Source: Mesostigma viride (lineage: Eukaryota; Streptophyta; Mesostigmatophyceae; Mesostigmatales; Mesostigmataceae). From it: a stretch of 30,000 nt of DNA. Below are positions 22,363 through 29,771 of this stretch, in pieces. The translations under genes and the position numbers were made by a program. The stretch spans positions 1-30,000 of the forward strand of contig RPFO01000546.1 in NCBI GenBank assembly GCA_009746045.1, written 5' to 3'. Numbering within the stretch: the first letter of the stretch is position 1; each line of letters starts with the position of its first letter. The notes under the pieces were generated by a model, which was not told the origin of the DNA, did no database searches, and was given only the letters and a program-made list of their open reading frames with translations.

Positions 22363-23309
22363 ATGACGACTCCAAAAGCAAAGCGAGGTTTGGAAAAGGA
22401 GCTTTCCGGCTCCCAGCCCAACCCACTCGCCATCGTCCTTGCCCAGCCGTCTGGGCCCGCCAACCCATCGCCAGCAAACCCATCGCCCACAGCCTCGCCC
22501 GAGCAGCCTCAAGAAACCCTGCCATGAACACAAATTGCGAAAGTACCTACCAGATTACGACCGCTTTTCTTTCAGCAACTGGCTGCAACTGACCATTGAG
22601 GAAGAATGCGCCGAAATAGTACATTTCTTAGCACAAGAACGCAAGCTCCTTGCTTGGGGCCTGCTTTTCTTTCAGCAACTGGCTAGCTGCAACTGACCAA
22701 GGAAGAACGCGCCGAAATAGTGCATTTCTTAGCACAAGAACGCAAGCTCCTTGGGGCCATAGGGCCCATCCCCGCCAACGACCTGGAGGCGTTCTTCGCC
22801 AGCTAGGCCAGAGCTCAGCCACCGCCTCGCTATCCTGTGCAGCTTCTTCCAGCTAACTATGGACAACATCGTCGCTAAGCTCCGCACCCCATGCAGCCTG
22901 GCCTGCGCAGCCGACAGCCACATCGGCTCCTTCCCTCTGCAAGGATGACATCCGAGCAGTGCTGGAGGAGCACGTGACCTGGCCGTTGGCCGAGAAGCTG
23001 ACCTCGCTGAACACGACGCTCAACACGGTGGAGGCCCGGGTCTCCAATGTGGAAACCAAGGTCGTCCACAAGCTCCAGCTCACGGCGCTGCACACCGCGG
23101 CGCAGGCATCTGAGACGCACACTGCACTTGTCTCTCGCCAAAACCAGGTGGAGGGCAAGTGCGGCGTGCTCATGAAGAAGCTTGAAGCCATCACTGCCCA
23201 CACCGAGGCCCTGGCCTCACAGGTCCTAACCTGATAGCGGAGCAGACGGCCACCATCGCATCCCAGCCACCCCGGCAGGATGCTGGCGACCACCCGCCCC
23301 TCTCCTTAA
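22363..23309 (+). pseudogene. LINE-A ORF1-like protein, N-terminal half (coiled-coil region)
   Basis: The likely start is ATG at 22363, opening MTTPKAKRGLEKE. A Pro/Ala/Ser-rich stretch follows (ANPSPANPSPTASPEQP). Next comes a globular-looking segment (EHKLRKYLPDYDRFSFSNW, then AEIVHFLAQERKLLGAIGP). The last part is a long heptad-rich helix around 22950-23230 with the motifs NTTLNTVEARVSNVETKV and LMKKLEAITAHTEALASQ. Such a helix precedes the RNA-binding domain in L1-type ORF1 proteins, where it drives multimerisation. Lesions seen: an extra base near 22525 (TGA), a tandem duplication at 22563-22753, a stop at 22804-22806, a frameshift near 22946 and another near 23232. The frame PPLSL at the end continues exactly into 25195 once the TTAA element is removed. 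The family assignment is inferred from domain order. Confidence 0.6.
22563..22753 (+). repeat. ~90-bp tandem duplication inside the ORF1 pseudogene
   Basis: The segment at 22563-22652 (GCTTTTCTTTCAGCAACTGG through AACGCAAGCTCCTTG) recurs at 22663-22753 with few differences, including an added TAG triplet after AACTGGC. Each copy encodes the FSFSNW...LAQERKLL part of the protein. The duplication breaks the frame and is one of several signs that the ORF is dead. Confidence 0.85.
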
Positions 23310-24005
23310 GGGGAGGTGGCACCCCAAAACCCTTACAAATTGAACTATGGTAATAACACTTGAAATTCATTTGCACAATGCTGAAATATGATTGCGGGCA
23401 CTAAATAACATCTCTTGTGAGTTGTCCATGCACTTGTTGGGGGTACTACCCCCAAGTATACGCCAATATTGTGCTATAAATAGAAAAAGACGCTAATTAG
23501 GGCTGGGTATGCCCCAGCCAATGCACACATTTGTTGGCAACCAAAAATCAACCATTTGTAGTTCCCTGAGTGTGTAGCTTGCTGAGCTATTTACATCATG
23601 GAAATGGCAAAACCTTGAACAGTTATTAATTTTCCCGCAAAACAGGTCTTTTTTTACCGGACATTGGGAATAAACATATCATAAACACTTCAGATAAGGC
23701 CACAAAATCAAGCGAAAATCCGGCTAACAGGGGGACAGCAGTGGTCCAAGTCCCAGGTCATTCCGACAAGTCTAGCTCAAGTTATAAGGTTTTGCGTGCT
23801 AAAACCTGAACATACGCTAAATGAGGTTTTTCTGTGTATAAGGCCACCTAGACATCATGTTTTCCATCCAAGAGGCCAAAAAACATGCCCAACTCGATCA
23901 CACAACATAAGAAAAGGCTAGGCACCTCATCTGCCCTCCCCTGCCCTCAGCATGGCCAGCCTTGCCAGCGTGCGCATAGCAACACCATCGCTAGGCATAC
24001 ACGCA

Positions 24006-24040
24006 CCAAGAGAGCATACACTAAGCTCAGCCCAAGGTTA
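24006..24040 (+). repeat. Short dispersed repeat shared with 29603-29637
   Basis: AAGAGAGCATACACTA, then a diverged ...CCCAAGGT, occurs here and at 29605. About 30 bp align with a few substitutions. The surrounding sequence does not match, so it is a short fragment of an unidentified repeat family. Confidence 0.5.
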
Positions 24041-25156
24041 CCATGTAAATTTATGCCAAGAACTCAGCAAGTATACGTGTAAAAACCTTAGAAAGACTGC
24101 CCAAGCAATAGAGGCAACTGCAGCCTGCAAACTTGGCAGCAAATCATACATGTTGTCTGCCAAGCATTCACATCCTATCCAGCTTGCCTTGCTGCACACA
24201 TAGCAGGGAAGTCTTAATGGTTATAGCTCAAGGAAAGCCATGGAAACACCTATCTAATGCAATGCCACTCATGCAGTATGGCCAGCAAAAGAACCACTCT
24301 CACCTTCCTTTCCAATAGGGCAATTTGCTAAGAAGCTGATGCCAGCTTGTTAGCCTCTAGGCACATGCCGGATGTCGTTCTAAAACAGGCGTGTCAGATC
24401 CGGCACATAACAAAGCGTCTGAGCAAGCTCACGTCCAAAGGATTATGGAAAACAAATGTCAACACATTACCAACAACTTGACCTCGGCGCATTTAGCATG
24501 CCAGCCACAAACTACACGAAATTGTACGAAATAGCTAGGAATCTGACGATGCAACCGAAAGAAATGGAGCGCTTCCTGCAGGGAAACTGCCCGAAAAAAA
24601 GGCGAAAGGCCGACGTTAATGCACCTGCCTGCGTGGAAATGTTTCATGCATAAACTGGCACGCAAGCTCGAACAATAAAAGACATCATCCATTGATCAGG
24701 CGAACAAGGAAGGTGCGCCTTCCGTGAATACGTCGCAGGCGACATGCGCAGGCCTGCGTAGGTTCTTACCTTGAATGCCGGAAATGTAAAAGAAACCGGG
24801 AAGCTTCGGCACAAACTCGACAACACCATTAAGTTAGCTTCATAATCGCTCTTTAGAGCCTACGTTGCCTCACAATAGCTGCCGTCAACCTGCATTAAAT
24901 TTCATGATCCGCAAGAGAAATTATATCCTGGACCCCCGCGCCCGTAGCCGTTCGAGAAATTAGCGATATTGCAAACCGTAAACTTTCCGCCTCGAAATGA
25001 GGTCATCAACTAATCTTCTGCGAAATTCAAGCATTTTTTCTAGCTGTTTACGTGCCATATCGATTAATATTGCATAAAGGCATGCCGCCATGGCCACTTC
25101 CGCGAGGGTTGAGCGGTCCGGGCACACATTATACACCGTACGGACGGTACCGCGAA

Positions 25157-25173
25157 TTTTTTGGCGCGGAAAA
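25157..25173. promoter_or_regulatory. E2F-consensus-like site near the end of the TTAA transposon
   Basis: TTTTTTGGCGCGGAAAA contains TTTGGCGC on the + strand and an A-rich far side, as in E2F sites. It lies about 20 bp inside the right end of the 23310-25194 element. Function is unproven. It is noted because two similar sites lie near the right end of the unrelated element at 12670-14440. Confidence 0.3.
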
Positions 25174-25194
25174 TATTCGGCGCGCCACGTCCCC

Positions 25195-25734
25195 TTAATG
25201 CGGACCTGCTGCGGACAGCGACCGCCTCAACTACCGACGCCATGCATCGCAACGAAACTCCAGGAGCTGGAATCTGACCTTCGCCAGGTACAACAACGGG
25301 AGGCCACCGACCGCGCCCGCCGCGACCGGTCAGGGGTGCTGCGTCGATTCCCCCAGTCTGAAGCCAGGTGAGACGTCAACCACCCTTGCCGACGAGCTTA
25401 ACATGGGACCAGCTCCTTACCCCCATGGGCCTGGTAGGTGAGGTAGAACTGCGTGGGTGCCACCGCCTTCCCCACTCACGGGACAAGACGGCTCCCCCAC
25501 CAGTCCTGCTCACCTCCCCCTCCTGTGAGGACAAGCAGCGGTTCCTTTCTCGTCGCAAGAGGTTGCACGACCTCACCTGGACGCTGGACGACGACCCCCG
25601 CCCAGCAGCAGCAGCGACGCAACCTGTGGCCGGAACACCTCCACCACAAGCAGGACCCCCAGAAGCCCAAGGTGTACTGGAGGGGCGGGGACCTGATGAT
25701 CAACCACAAGATGTGGACGCCCCCTGCGGGCTAG
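25195..25734 (+). pseudogene. LINE-A ORF1-like protein, C-terminal half (RRM-like and C-terminal domain)
   Basis: The frame enters at the TTAA as LMRTCCGQRPPQLPT, then ends the coiled coil with LQELESDLRQVQQREATDR. Next comes RRDRSGVLRRFPQSEA, which sits where L1-type ORF1 proteins begin their RRM (RRxNLxIxGxPE). ELRGCHRLPHSRD corresponds to the RRM motif with a conserved HRLG-like turn, followed by PPPVLLTSPSCEDKQRFLSRR. The C-terminal domain reads LDDD, TPAQQQQRRNLWPE and KVYWRGGDLMINHKMW, matching the usual DLTPxxQxxRRxLxPxxxxL...xWRGxxLxI layout. At least three indels break it (near 25370, 25405-25420 and 25596). The corrected frame stops at TAG 25732-25734. The match is from memory of the family pattern; no search was run. 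Confidence 0.65.
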
Positions 25735-26079
25735 AATAGCTTGTAAATAGCCCTAGCTTGTATCCATTGGTAGTCACTGCCGCCATGGCAGCCATGCCAA
25801 GAATGTTTGCCTAGCTGTGCCATACCTAGCCACGTGCACCGCCTACACACGGTACACAACCAGCCATACCCTTAGCTTAGTCCTTGTACAGCCATGCTAC
25901 GTCCTGCATGGCTATGCTCAGATTACTTGCCCACGCCCCTTGTTAATTATGATATGCTCACATGGGTCTTATTGCACCCATAGATCTTGCCGGATCGTTT
26001 ATCGGGTCCGATTGCAGCTGTGGCATGCCTCTGGCATGAAGGAGAAAGGGGGTCTCTGCCCTTTCTTCCTGTTGTGCAC
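25735..26079 (+). other. LINE-A 3' UTR, proximal part
   Basis: Non-coding DNA between the ORF1 stop and the LINE-B insertion. TGTAA at 25742-25746 matches the poly(A) signal of chlorophycean green algae, although its closeness to the stop may be chance. GGAGAAAGGGGGTCTCTGCC near the end precedes GTTGTGCAC, the target-site copy for the LINE-B insertion. No endonuclease or reverse transcriptase motif is visible. Confidence 0.5.
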
Positions 26080-27899
26080 TATAAGTAAGTAAGTAAGTAA
26101 GTACTTGCGTGTCATGCGCAAAGGCATGCCACGGAGTACTATGCTAATCTCATTAGAAAAATAATTACACAAAAGTTTAACCCCTAAATGGTCTGGCTGC
26201 CGATTTTCCGCCTAAAACTGAGTTACAGCCGACACGTCGGCCCCTTCTCGGGGGACCAAATGCCGCGAAAACTATTGAGAATTAGGAAAAGTTTAGCTGA
26301 GAAGATCGAAAGTTTATAATTTTCCTCACAGCATGGTACTAGGGTTTGCATACTTCTGACAAAGTTATAGAGGTGTTCTGGTCGGTCAAAGTACAAGGGG
26401 TCAGGGTACTTTTTCGCGTACAACGTGCATTCCGGAAAACGACGACCTGGCCATGGCGGCTTGCGCCCACGCATGGCATTTACGTTTTCGTTCGAATTTT
26501 CTGACCAAACTCAGGAAATCGATTTTATACGTCCTAAAGATGATACAGGCCAATTTTTGGTTCGCGGGAATGCCATTTGATAGGTGTCGGCAGCGTTCTT
26601 GCTGGAAAAAACTGCGATCAGGCCGGACGATAGAAACGTTGACAGCAATACCTTTCCGGCGTATTTTAAAGGATATATTGGTTTCTTTGTACTTTTTATG
26701 ATACATCGTAGTCGTAAACGTGCAAGGGTGGCCAGAAATCGCCGAATCCAGCGACCATGCTGCACAACTTTGGTGTGCCGAAATGCGCCATTTTGCGGCC
26801 ACCGCCTGGGCCAAGGTAACGCCATCCATGCCTGGTAAAGCTTAGTTATCGTTTTCCTATCGCTGTTTGACGTTTATATATACGTTCTAGCTTGTGTAGC
26901 ACATTCTTTTTGCATTATTCATGCTCTTTCTTGACCCTGGCCTGGCCCCTTTCTAAAACACCCTTCTTAGATGCTTCCATCAGTCAGTTGACCTGCCACA
27001 GGGTGATGGTGATAAGTTTTAGAGGCTGTATGGGTTTGAATACCTCCATATATGTTTGTTATACATTTCCCACACACATATTGCATGAGTGTGAGGCAGT
27101 TGGCTGGTCTCTGTAGCATCATCAAGCATGTAACCGGTGAGTAGAAGCTTCCCATTGTCAGCATGTGCCACCAGGTGTGCTGGCCATCACCTGGCAAGCT
27201 ATAGCAGCTTAGGCCTAGTTTATCCTTGCTAGGGCAAGCTGAAATAGGCTTTAAATCACTAGTTTGTTGGTGGCTGCCTCCTAGAATGCATGCCTTGCGT
27301 AGGGTATCCGTACCACGTTACCTACGTGCATGGACAAGGTGGCACCTGCACATAGGTGCCATGTAAGGGCAGTGTGATGATGCAGTTATGTTTCCCCATC
27401 ATTGTGGAAGGGAAATGTATTGTGTGGCATGGTTGGGGGCCATATTAGTAGGTATTAGTAGGTAGTATGCCCACTCCTACCCCCTTGGTTGCTTTTTACC
27501 AACGGTACCCCTATGGGCTGTACTGGATGTAACTGCTGGTATACCCACCCAAATGATGACCCCAATGGCTCAAACTGTTCAGCAACTAATTGTTTATCAT
27601 CCCTGAAGTGGTAGGTGCCTAGCTCTTACAACATAATTCAAAATGCACATTCTACCAAAAATGAAAACGCTCGTCTTGACCCCCCTGACTTTGACGGCAG
27701 TTATACATGGCCTACCCTGCATATATGTAAGGTTGTGATATACCAACCCGAAGGGCAACTCATGGACATGCTTGGCCCCCAAGGACAGCCATTGGATATG
27801 GGTGGGTTGGATGGCATCTGGTTTGCAAAATTGTGAAGTTACAGCCGATGCATCGGCAGTATTTCTGCCCATTTAGGGGTTAAACAAATAGTTGTGCAC
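26071..27899 (-). mobile_element. LINE-B copy 2, split by a piggyBac-like element, 9-bp TSD
   Basis: GTTGTGCAC occurs at 26071-26079 and 27891-27899. The insert is a minus-strand LINE-B 3' end: the (TAAG)n tail at 26083-26102, then the shared 3' UTR from GTACTTGCGTGTCATGCGC to AAAAGTTTAA at 26180. The body resumes after the piggyBac-like element as ACAAATA (27884-27890). The joined sequence AAAAGTTTAAACAAATA is identical to LINE-B copy 1 at 21222-21238, so both nested boundaries are confirmed by an empty-site comparison within the window. Confidence 0.85.
26181..27879. mobile_element. piggyBac-like TTAA element, non-autonomous
   Basis: TTAA stands at 26177-26180 and 27880-27883. The ends are CCCCTAAATGG (26181-26191) and its exact complement (27869-27879), giving an 11-bp perfect terminal inverted repeat starting CCC as in piggyBac elements. 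With the TTAA and flanking bases the mirror extends to 17 bp (GTTTAACCCCTAAATGG). Subterminal GCCGACACGTCGGC (26228-26241) and GCCGATGCATCGGC (27844-27857, a perfect palindrome) lie inside both ends, each preceded by GTTACA. The 1699-bp interior has no frame that I recognise as a DDD transposase. The frames at 26401-26829 (-) and 26453-26838 (+) overlap and look incidental. It is presumably mobilised in trans. Confidence 0.85.
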
Positions 27900-27913
27900 A
27901 CAGAGGGATTAAA

Positions 27914-27947
27914 AGCACTTCGGTGCTCCGTGACTCCCCAACGGGAG
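27914..27947 (+). other. Two 3'-end stem-loops of LINE-A, one with a UUCG loop
   Basis: AGCAC-TTCG-GTGCT (27914-27927) is a 5-bp stem capped by the very stable UUCG tetraloop. CTCCC-CAAC-GGGAG (27934-27947) follows six bases later. They lie seven bases upstream of the simple-repeat tail. Stem-loops at this place are known in several non-LTR retrotransposons as the site the reverse transcriptase recognises. That role here is inferred. Confidence 0.6.
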
Positions 27948-27953
27948 AACGAG

Positions 27954-27977
27954 TTTAATTAATTAATTAATTAATTA
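27954..27977 (+). repeat. (TTAA)n tail of LINE-A
   Basis: About six tandem TTAA/AATT units follow the 3' hairpins directly. Simple-repeat 3' tails of this kind mark the end of many non-LTR elements. The DNA beyond (27978-28140) is G-rich and carries no feature I can name. Confidence 0.75.
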
Positions 27978-28142
27978 CGTGGGCGGCCGGGTATAAGTGA
28001 GCGCTGTGTGGCGTGCACGCCGGGCAAGGCTAATCTTTGGGCCTTGGGGCTTCAGGGGCCGTGGGGGGGTGGCGTGCGGGACTGCGGGACTGAGGGCGCG
28101 GCGCGGCGGGCAAACGGGTGGCGTACCCGGCGCGCGCATTAA

Positions 28143-28290
28143 CTTTGGTTGACCAGCGAATCTGTTATCGCTCGTAACATTGTGCGGAACCTTAGAAGCC
28201 GAGTGGCAAAAGGTTTCCGCACAACAATATCCTGACTAAAACCTAGCCTCTTGCATGGGCGAAGACGAGTCACTAGGCTCGGAACACCCG
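28143..28290. repeat. Hairpin-rich foldback repeat, copy 1 (partial)
   Basis: It shares with copy 2 the opening GCGCATTA(A/G)CTTTGGTTG, the core GTGCGGAACCTTAGAAGC, and sequence beyond it as far as a GGCGAAG segment. Two hairpins are visible: ACCAGCGA...TCGCTCGT (28152-28175) and ACATTGTGCGGAACCTT with AAGGTTTCCGCACAA (28178-28224). The loop of the second contains GCCGAGTGGCAAAAGG, which resembles a tRNA A box. The outer left arm present in copy 2 is missing here. Confidence 0.6.
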
Positions 28291-28330
28291 CAAATATGAA
28301 TATGAATAGTATGAGCGCAAGTGGCGCTGA

Positions 28331-28711
28331 TATGGATATCTATCTGTACTCGATCCGCGTGCGCATGATAGACAAGGAGAAATGGGCTGCCGTCTGCAAT
28401 AAGTGACCTTCCTTGGGGGCATTCTCCTGTTTTCTCCCCTTGCACGGGCCCCGCGGCCCATGGCTAGAATGCAGGGTAGGAGTCCGCAGGTGCAGGTTAT
28501 AATGGCCCCTGAGGATAGCCGCTACACTAACACCTCGTCTGCCACTACAGTAGAGGACAGCTAGCTCAGATGAGGATTATATCCCTCTCTAGTGACTATG
28601 AGGTTGGGGCATGATGCAGACGATATTTGTAACTTTCGTGTACTTATTTTTTTTTCCTGATGAGATTAGCGAAGTATACTCCGTGGCATGTCCATGCGCA
28701 TGACACGCAAG

Positions 28712-28783
<72 letters not shown>

Positions 28784-28943
28784 TACTTACATACTTACTT
28801 ACTTACTTACTTACTCACTTACTCACTTACTTACTTACATACTTACATACTTACATACTTACATTATTACTTACATACTTACAAACTTACATACTTACAT
28901 TATTACTTACATACTTACAAACTTACTTACTTACTTATGGATA
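28331..28943 (+). mobile_element. LINE-B copy 3: longest copy, + strand, with (ACTT)n tail
   Basis: TATGGATA at 28331-28338 and 28936-28943 brackets the insert and is a likely 8-bp target duplication, although it lies in simple-repeat surroundings. The copy holds the end of an ORF: SDEDYIPL and stop TAG at 28590-28592, preceded by an open stretch with APEDSRYTNTSSATTVEDS. Four bases (TAGC) are inserted relative to copy 1 just before the shared tail of the ORF. TGTAA follows at 28628-28632. The 3' UTR ends in the reverse of GTACTTGCGTGTCATGCGC and runs into the tail at 28711. Confidence 0.75.
28711..28935 (+). repeat. (ACTT)n tail microsatellite with higher-order units
   Basis: About 225 bp of ACTT units, the tail of LINE-B copy 3. 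The distal half contains variants (ACAT, ACTC, TATT). A unit of about 36-40 bp including CATTATTACTTACATAC occurs twice in tandem, showing that the tail expanded by local duplication after insertion. Confidence 0.95.
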
Positions 28944-28973
28944 AGAATATGAGCGCAACACGGTGGCGCTGAT

Positions 28974-29106
28974 ATGAATATGAATATGAATATGAATATG
29001 AATATGAATATGAATATGAATATGAATATGAATATGAATATGAATATGAATATGAATATGAATATGAATATGAATATGAATATGAATATGAATATGAATA
29101 TGAATA
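28974..29106 (-). repeat. (TATGAA)n hexamer microsatellite, ~22 units
   Basis: A pure hexamer run. On the minus strand it reads (ATTCAT)n directly after CCCATTGTT, at the place where a SINE tail would be, so it may be the expanded tail of the tRNA-like element at 29107-29213. The motif TATGAGCGCAA...GTGGCGCTGATATG occurs just before it and also at 28305-28335, on the far side of LINE-B copy 3. This suggests that copy 3 landed in a pre-existing run of this repeat. Confidence 0.95.
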
Positions 29107-29260
29107 ACAATGGGCGCCGCGGGTGTCAAATTGGGGGGAAACAACTCATCTCCGAGTGCATGGATTCGAACCTGTGCGCATGCCTCGAAGGGACATATAG
29201 TAGATCTTAAACAGGTTAGTATTGTGCGGCCGGAAGCCTTTTGCCACTGCGCATTAGCTT
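29107..29260 (-). mobile_element. Putative tRNA-derived SINE with (ATTCAT)n tail
   Basis: The minus strand carries a B box GGTTCGAATCC (29162-29172). Upstream is TGCGCAGTGGCAAAAGGC (about 29238-29255), close to the A-box form TGGCNNAGTGG. The spacing is long, as in tRNAs with a long variable arm or in a SINE with an insertion. Downstream a unique stretch ends at the (ATTCAT)n run. A similar B-box neighbourhood occurs at 20840. No target duplication was identified, and the A-box part lies in the foldback repeat, so the boundaries are uncertain. Confidence 0.35.
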
Positions 29261-29346
29261 TGGTTGACCAGCGAGTGATTATCGCTGGTAATATTGTGCG
29301 GAACCTTAGAAGCTGAGTGGCAAAAGGTTTCCGCACAATATTAACC
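29214..29346. repeat. Hairpin-rich foldback repeat, copy 2 (MITE-like)
   Basis: The left arm GGTTAGTATTGTGCGG (29214-29229), continuing to GCCTTTTGCCACT, is the inverted complement of AGTGGCAAAAGG plus CCGCACAATATTAACC (29331-29346), giving arms of about 31-35 bp. A second copy of the left arm (GGTAATATTGTGCGGAACCTT, 29288-29308) also pairs with the right arm, so two alternative large hairpins can form. ACCAGCGA...TCGCTGGT (29267-29289) is a third hairpin in between. No transposase or clear target duplication is seen. Confidence 0.65.
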
Positions 29347-29413
29347 TCACTAACTAGACCCTGTTTTGGGCTCAGTGCAGGCGAAGCCAGCGCGGCGGGT
29401 CACTCTAGTGCTG

Positions 29414-29426
29414 AAGTAAGCAAGTT

Positions 29427-29478
<52 letters not shown>

Positions 29479-29597
29479 GTAAGTAGGTACTTGCGTGTCA
29501 TGCGCATGGGCATGCCACGGAGCATGCACTATATGCTAAGCTCATTAGAAAAATGAATACACGAAAGTTACAAATATCGTCTGCATCATGCCCGGCG
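29414..29597 (-). mobile_element. LINE-B copy 4, 5'-truncated, long (TAAG)n tail
   Basis: A (TAAG)n tail (29414-29486) is followed on the + strand by GTACTTGCGTGTCATGCGC and the 3' UTR up to CGTCTGCATCATGCCC. Like copy 3 it keeps GAAAGTTACAAATATCG and so belongs to the older-looking subfamily. I did not find a convincing target duplication. Confidence 0.75.
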
Positions 29598-29602
29598 CCC
29601 AA

Positions 29603-29637
29603 CAAAGAGAGCATACACTATGCTGAACCCAAGGTGG
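29603..29637 (+). repeat. Short dispersed repeat shared with 24006-24040
   Basis: AAGAGAGCATACACTA followed by TGCTGAACCCAAGGT; see the partner copy inside the TTAA element at 23310-25194. It begins a few bases after LINE-B copy 4. Confidence 0.5.
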
Positions 29638-29663
29638 TTCAGCACGAGATTGGGTTAGGACTG

Positions 29664-29683
29664 ACCATGCAGATCTGCATGGT
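29664..29683. repeat. 20-bp perfect palindrome
   Basis: ACCATGCAGATCTGCATGGT is its own reverse complement. CTGACCATGCAG at its left arm (29661-29672) recurs as a 12-bp direct copy at 29767-29778, partly inside the target duplication of LINE-B copy 5. No function can be read from this. Confidence 0.9.
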
Positions 29684-29771
29684 TGTAACTGATTAGGCTG
29701 TCCGTCACAGATCATACGTAAGTTAGGGTTAAGTCACATAAACTCTGGCCAGCCATTGTTGGCGGCTGACC

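Larger units (their letters stand above)
23310..25194. mobile_element. TTAA-flanked DNA transposon inside LINE-A ORF1 (Kolobok- or piggyBac-like, non-autonomous)
   Basis: TTAA lies at 23306-23309 and 25195-25198. The left end begins GGGGAGGTGGCACCCC; the right end read inward begins GGGGACGTGGCGCGCC, a 16-bp terminal inverted repeat with three mismatches. TTAA duplication is typical of the piggyBac and Kolobok superfamilies. Excision leaving one TTAA rejoins the ORF1 frame without loss of a base, which independently supports both boundaries. Inside the 1885 bp I see no transposase. The small frame 24456-24653 (65 codons, with a basic KKRRK stretch) matches nothing I know. The termini differ from those of the element at 26181. 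Confidence 0.85.
22363..27977 (+). mobile_element. LINE-A: degenerate L1-type non-LTR retrotransposon with nested insertions
   Basis: Read from left to right: the ORF1 first half (22363-23309), a TTAA element (23310-25194), the ORF1 second half (25195-25734), a 3' UTR (25735-26079), a LINE-B copy itself split by a piggyBac-like element (26080-27890), the rest of the 3' UTR (27891-27953), and a (TTAA)n tail (27954-27977). After removing the insertions the element would be about 1.9 kb from the ORF1 start. No endonuclease or reverse transcriptase reading frame follows ORF1, so the copy is either internally deleted or a non-autonomous ORF1-only form. The 5' end is not located. Confidence 0.75.

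Noticed and set aside
26401-26838. 142-codon minus-strand and 82-84-codon + strand ORFs inside the piggyBac-like element as a transposase
   Set aside because: No DDD-transposase motif or cysteine-rich C-terminal domain visible; both strands open over the same stretch.
28404-28470. A possible short intron in LINE-B copy 3 (GTGACC...CTAG with a pyrimidine-rich stretch)
   Set aside because: A retrocopy should lack introns, and a simple frameshift or decay explains the broken frame equally well.
28660-28972. Leu/Thr/Tyr repeat proteins at 28660-28972
   Set aside because: Translation of the (ACTT)n retroelement tail.
28974-29336. Coding regions with (Met-Asn)n or (His-Ile)n repeats
   Set aside because: Direct translation of the (TATGAA)n microsatellite.
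29409-29627. TGCTGAA at 29409-29415 and 29621-29627 as the target duplication of LINE-B copy 4
   Set aside because: The right copy lies inside the short repeat shared with 24006, which continues across it, so the match is probably chance.
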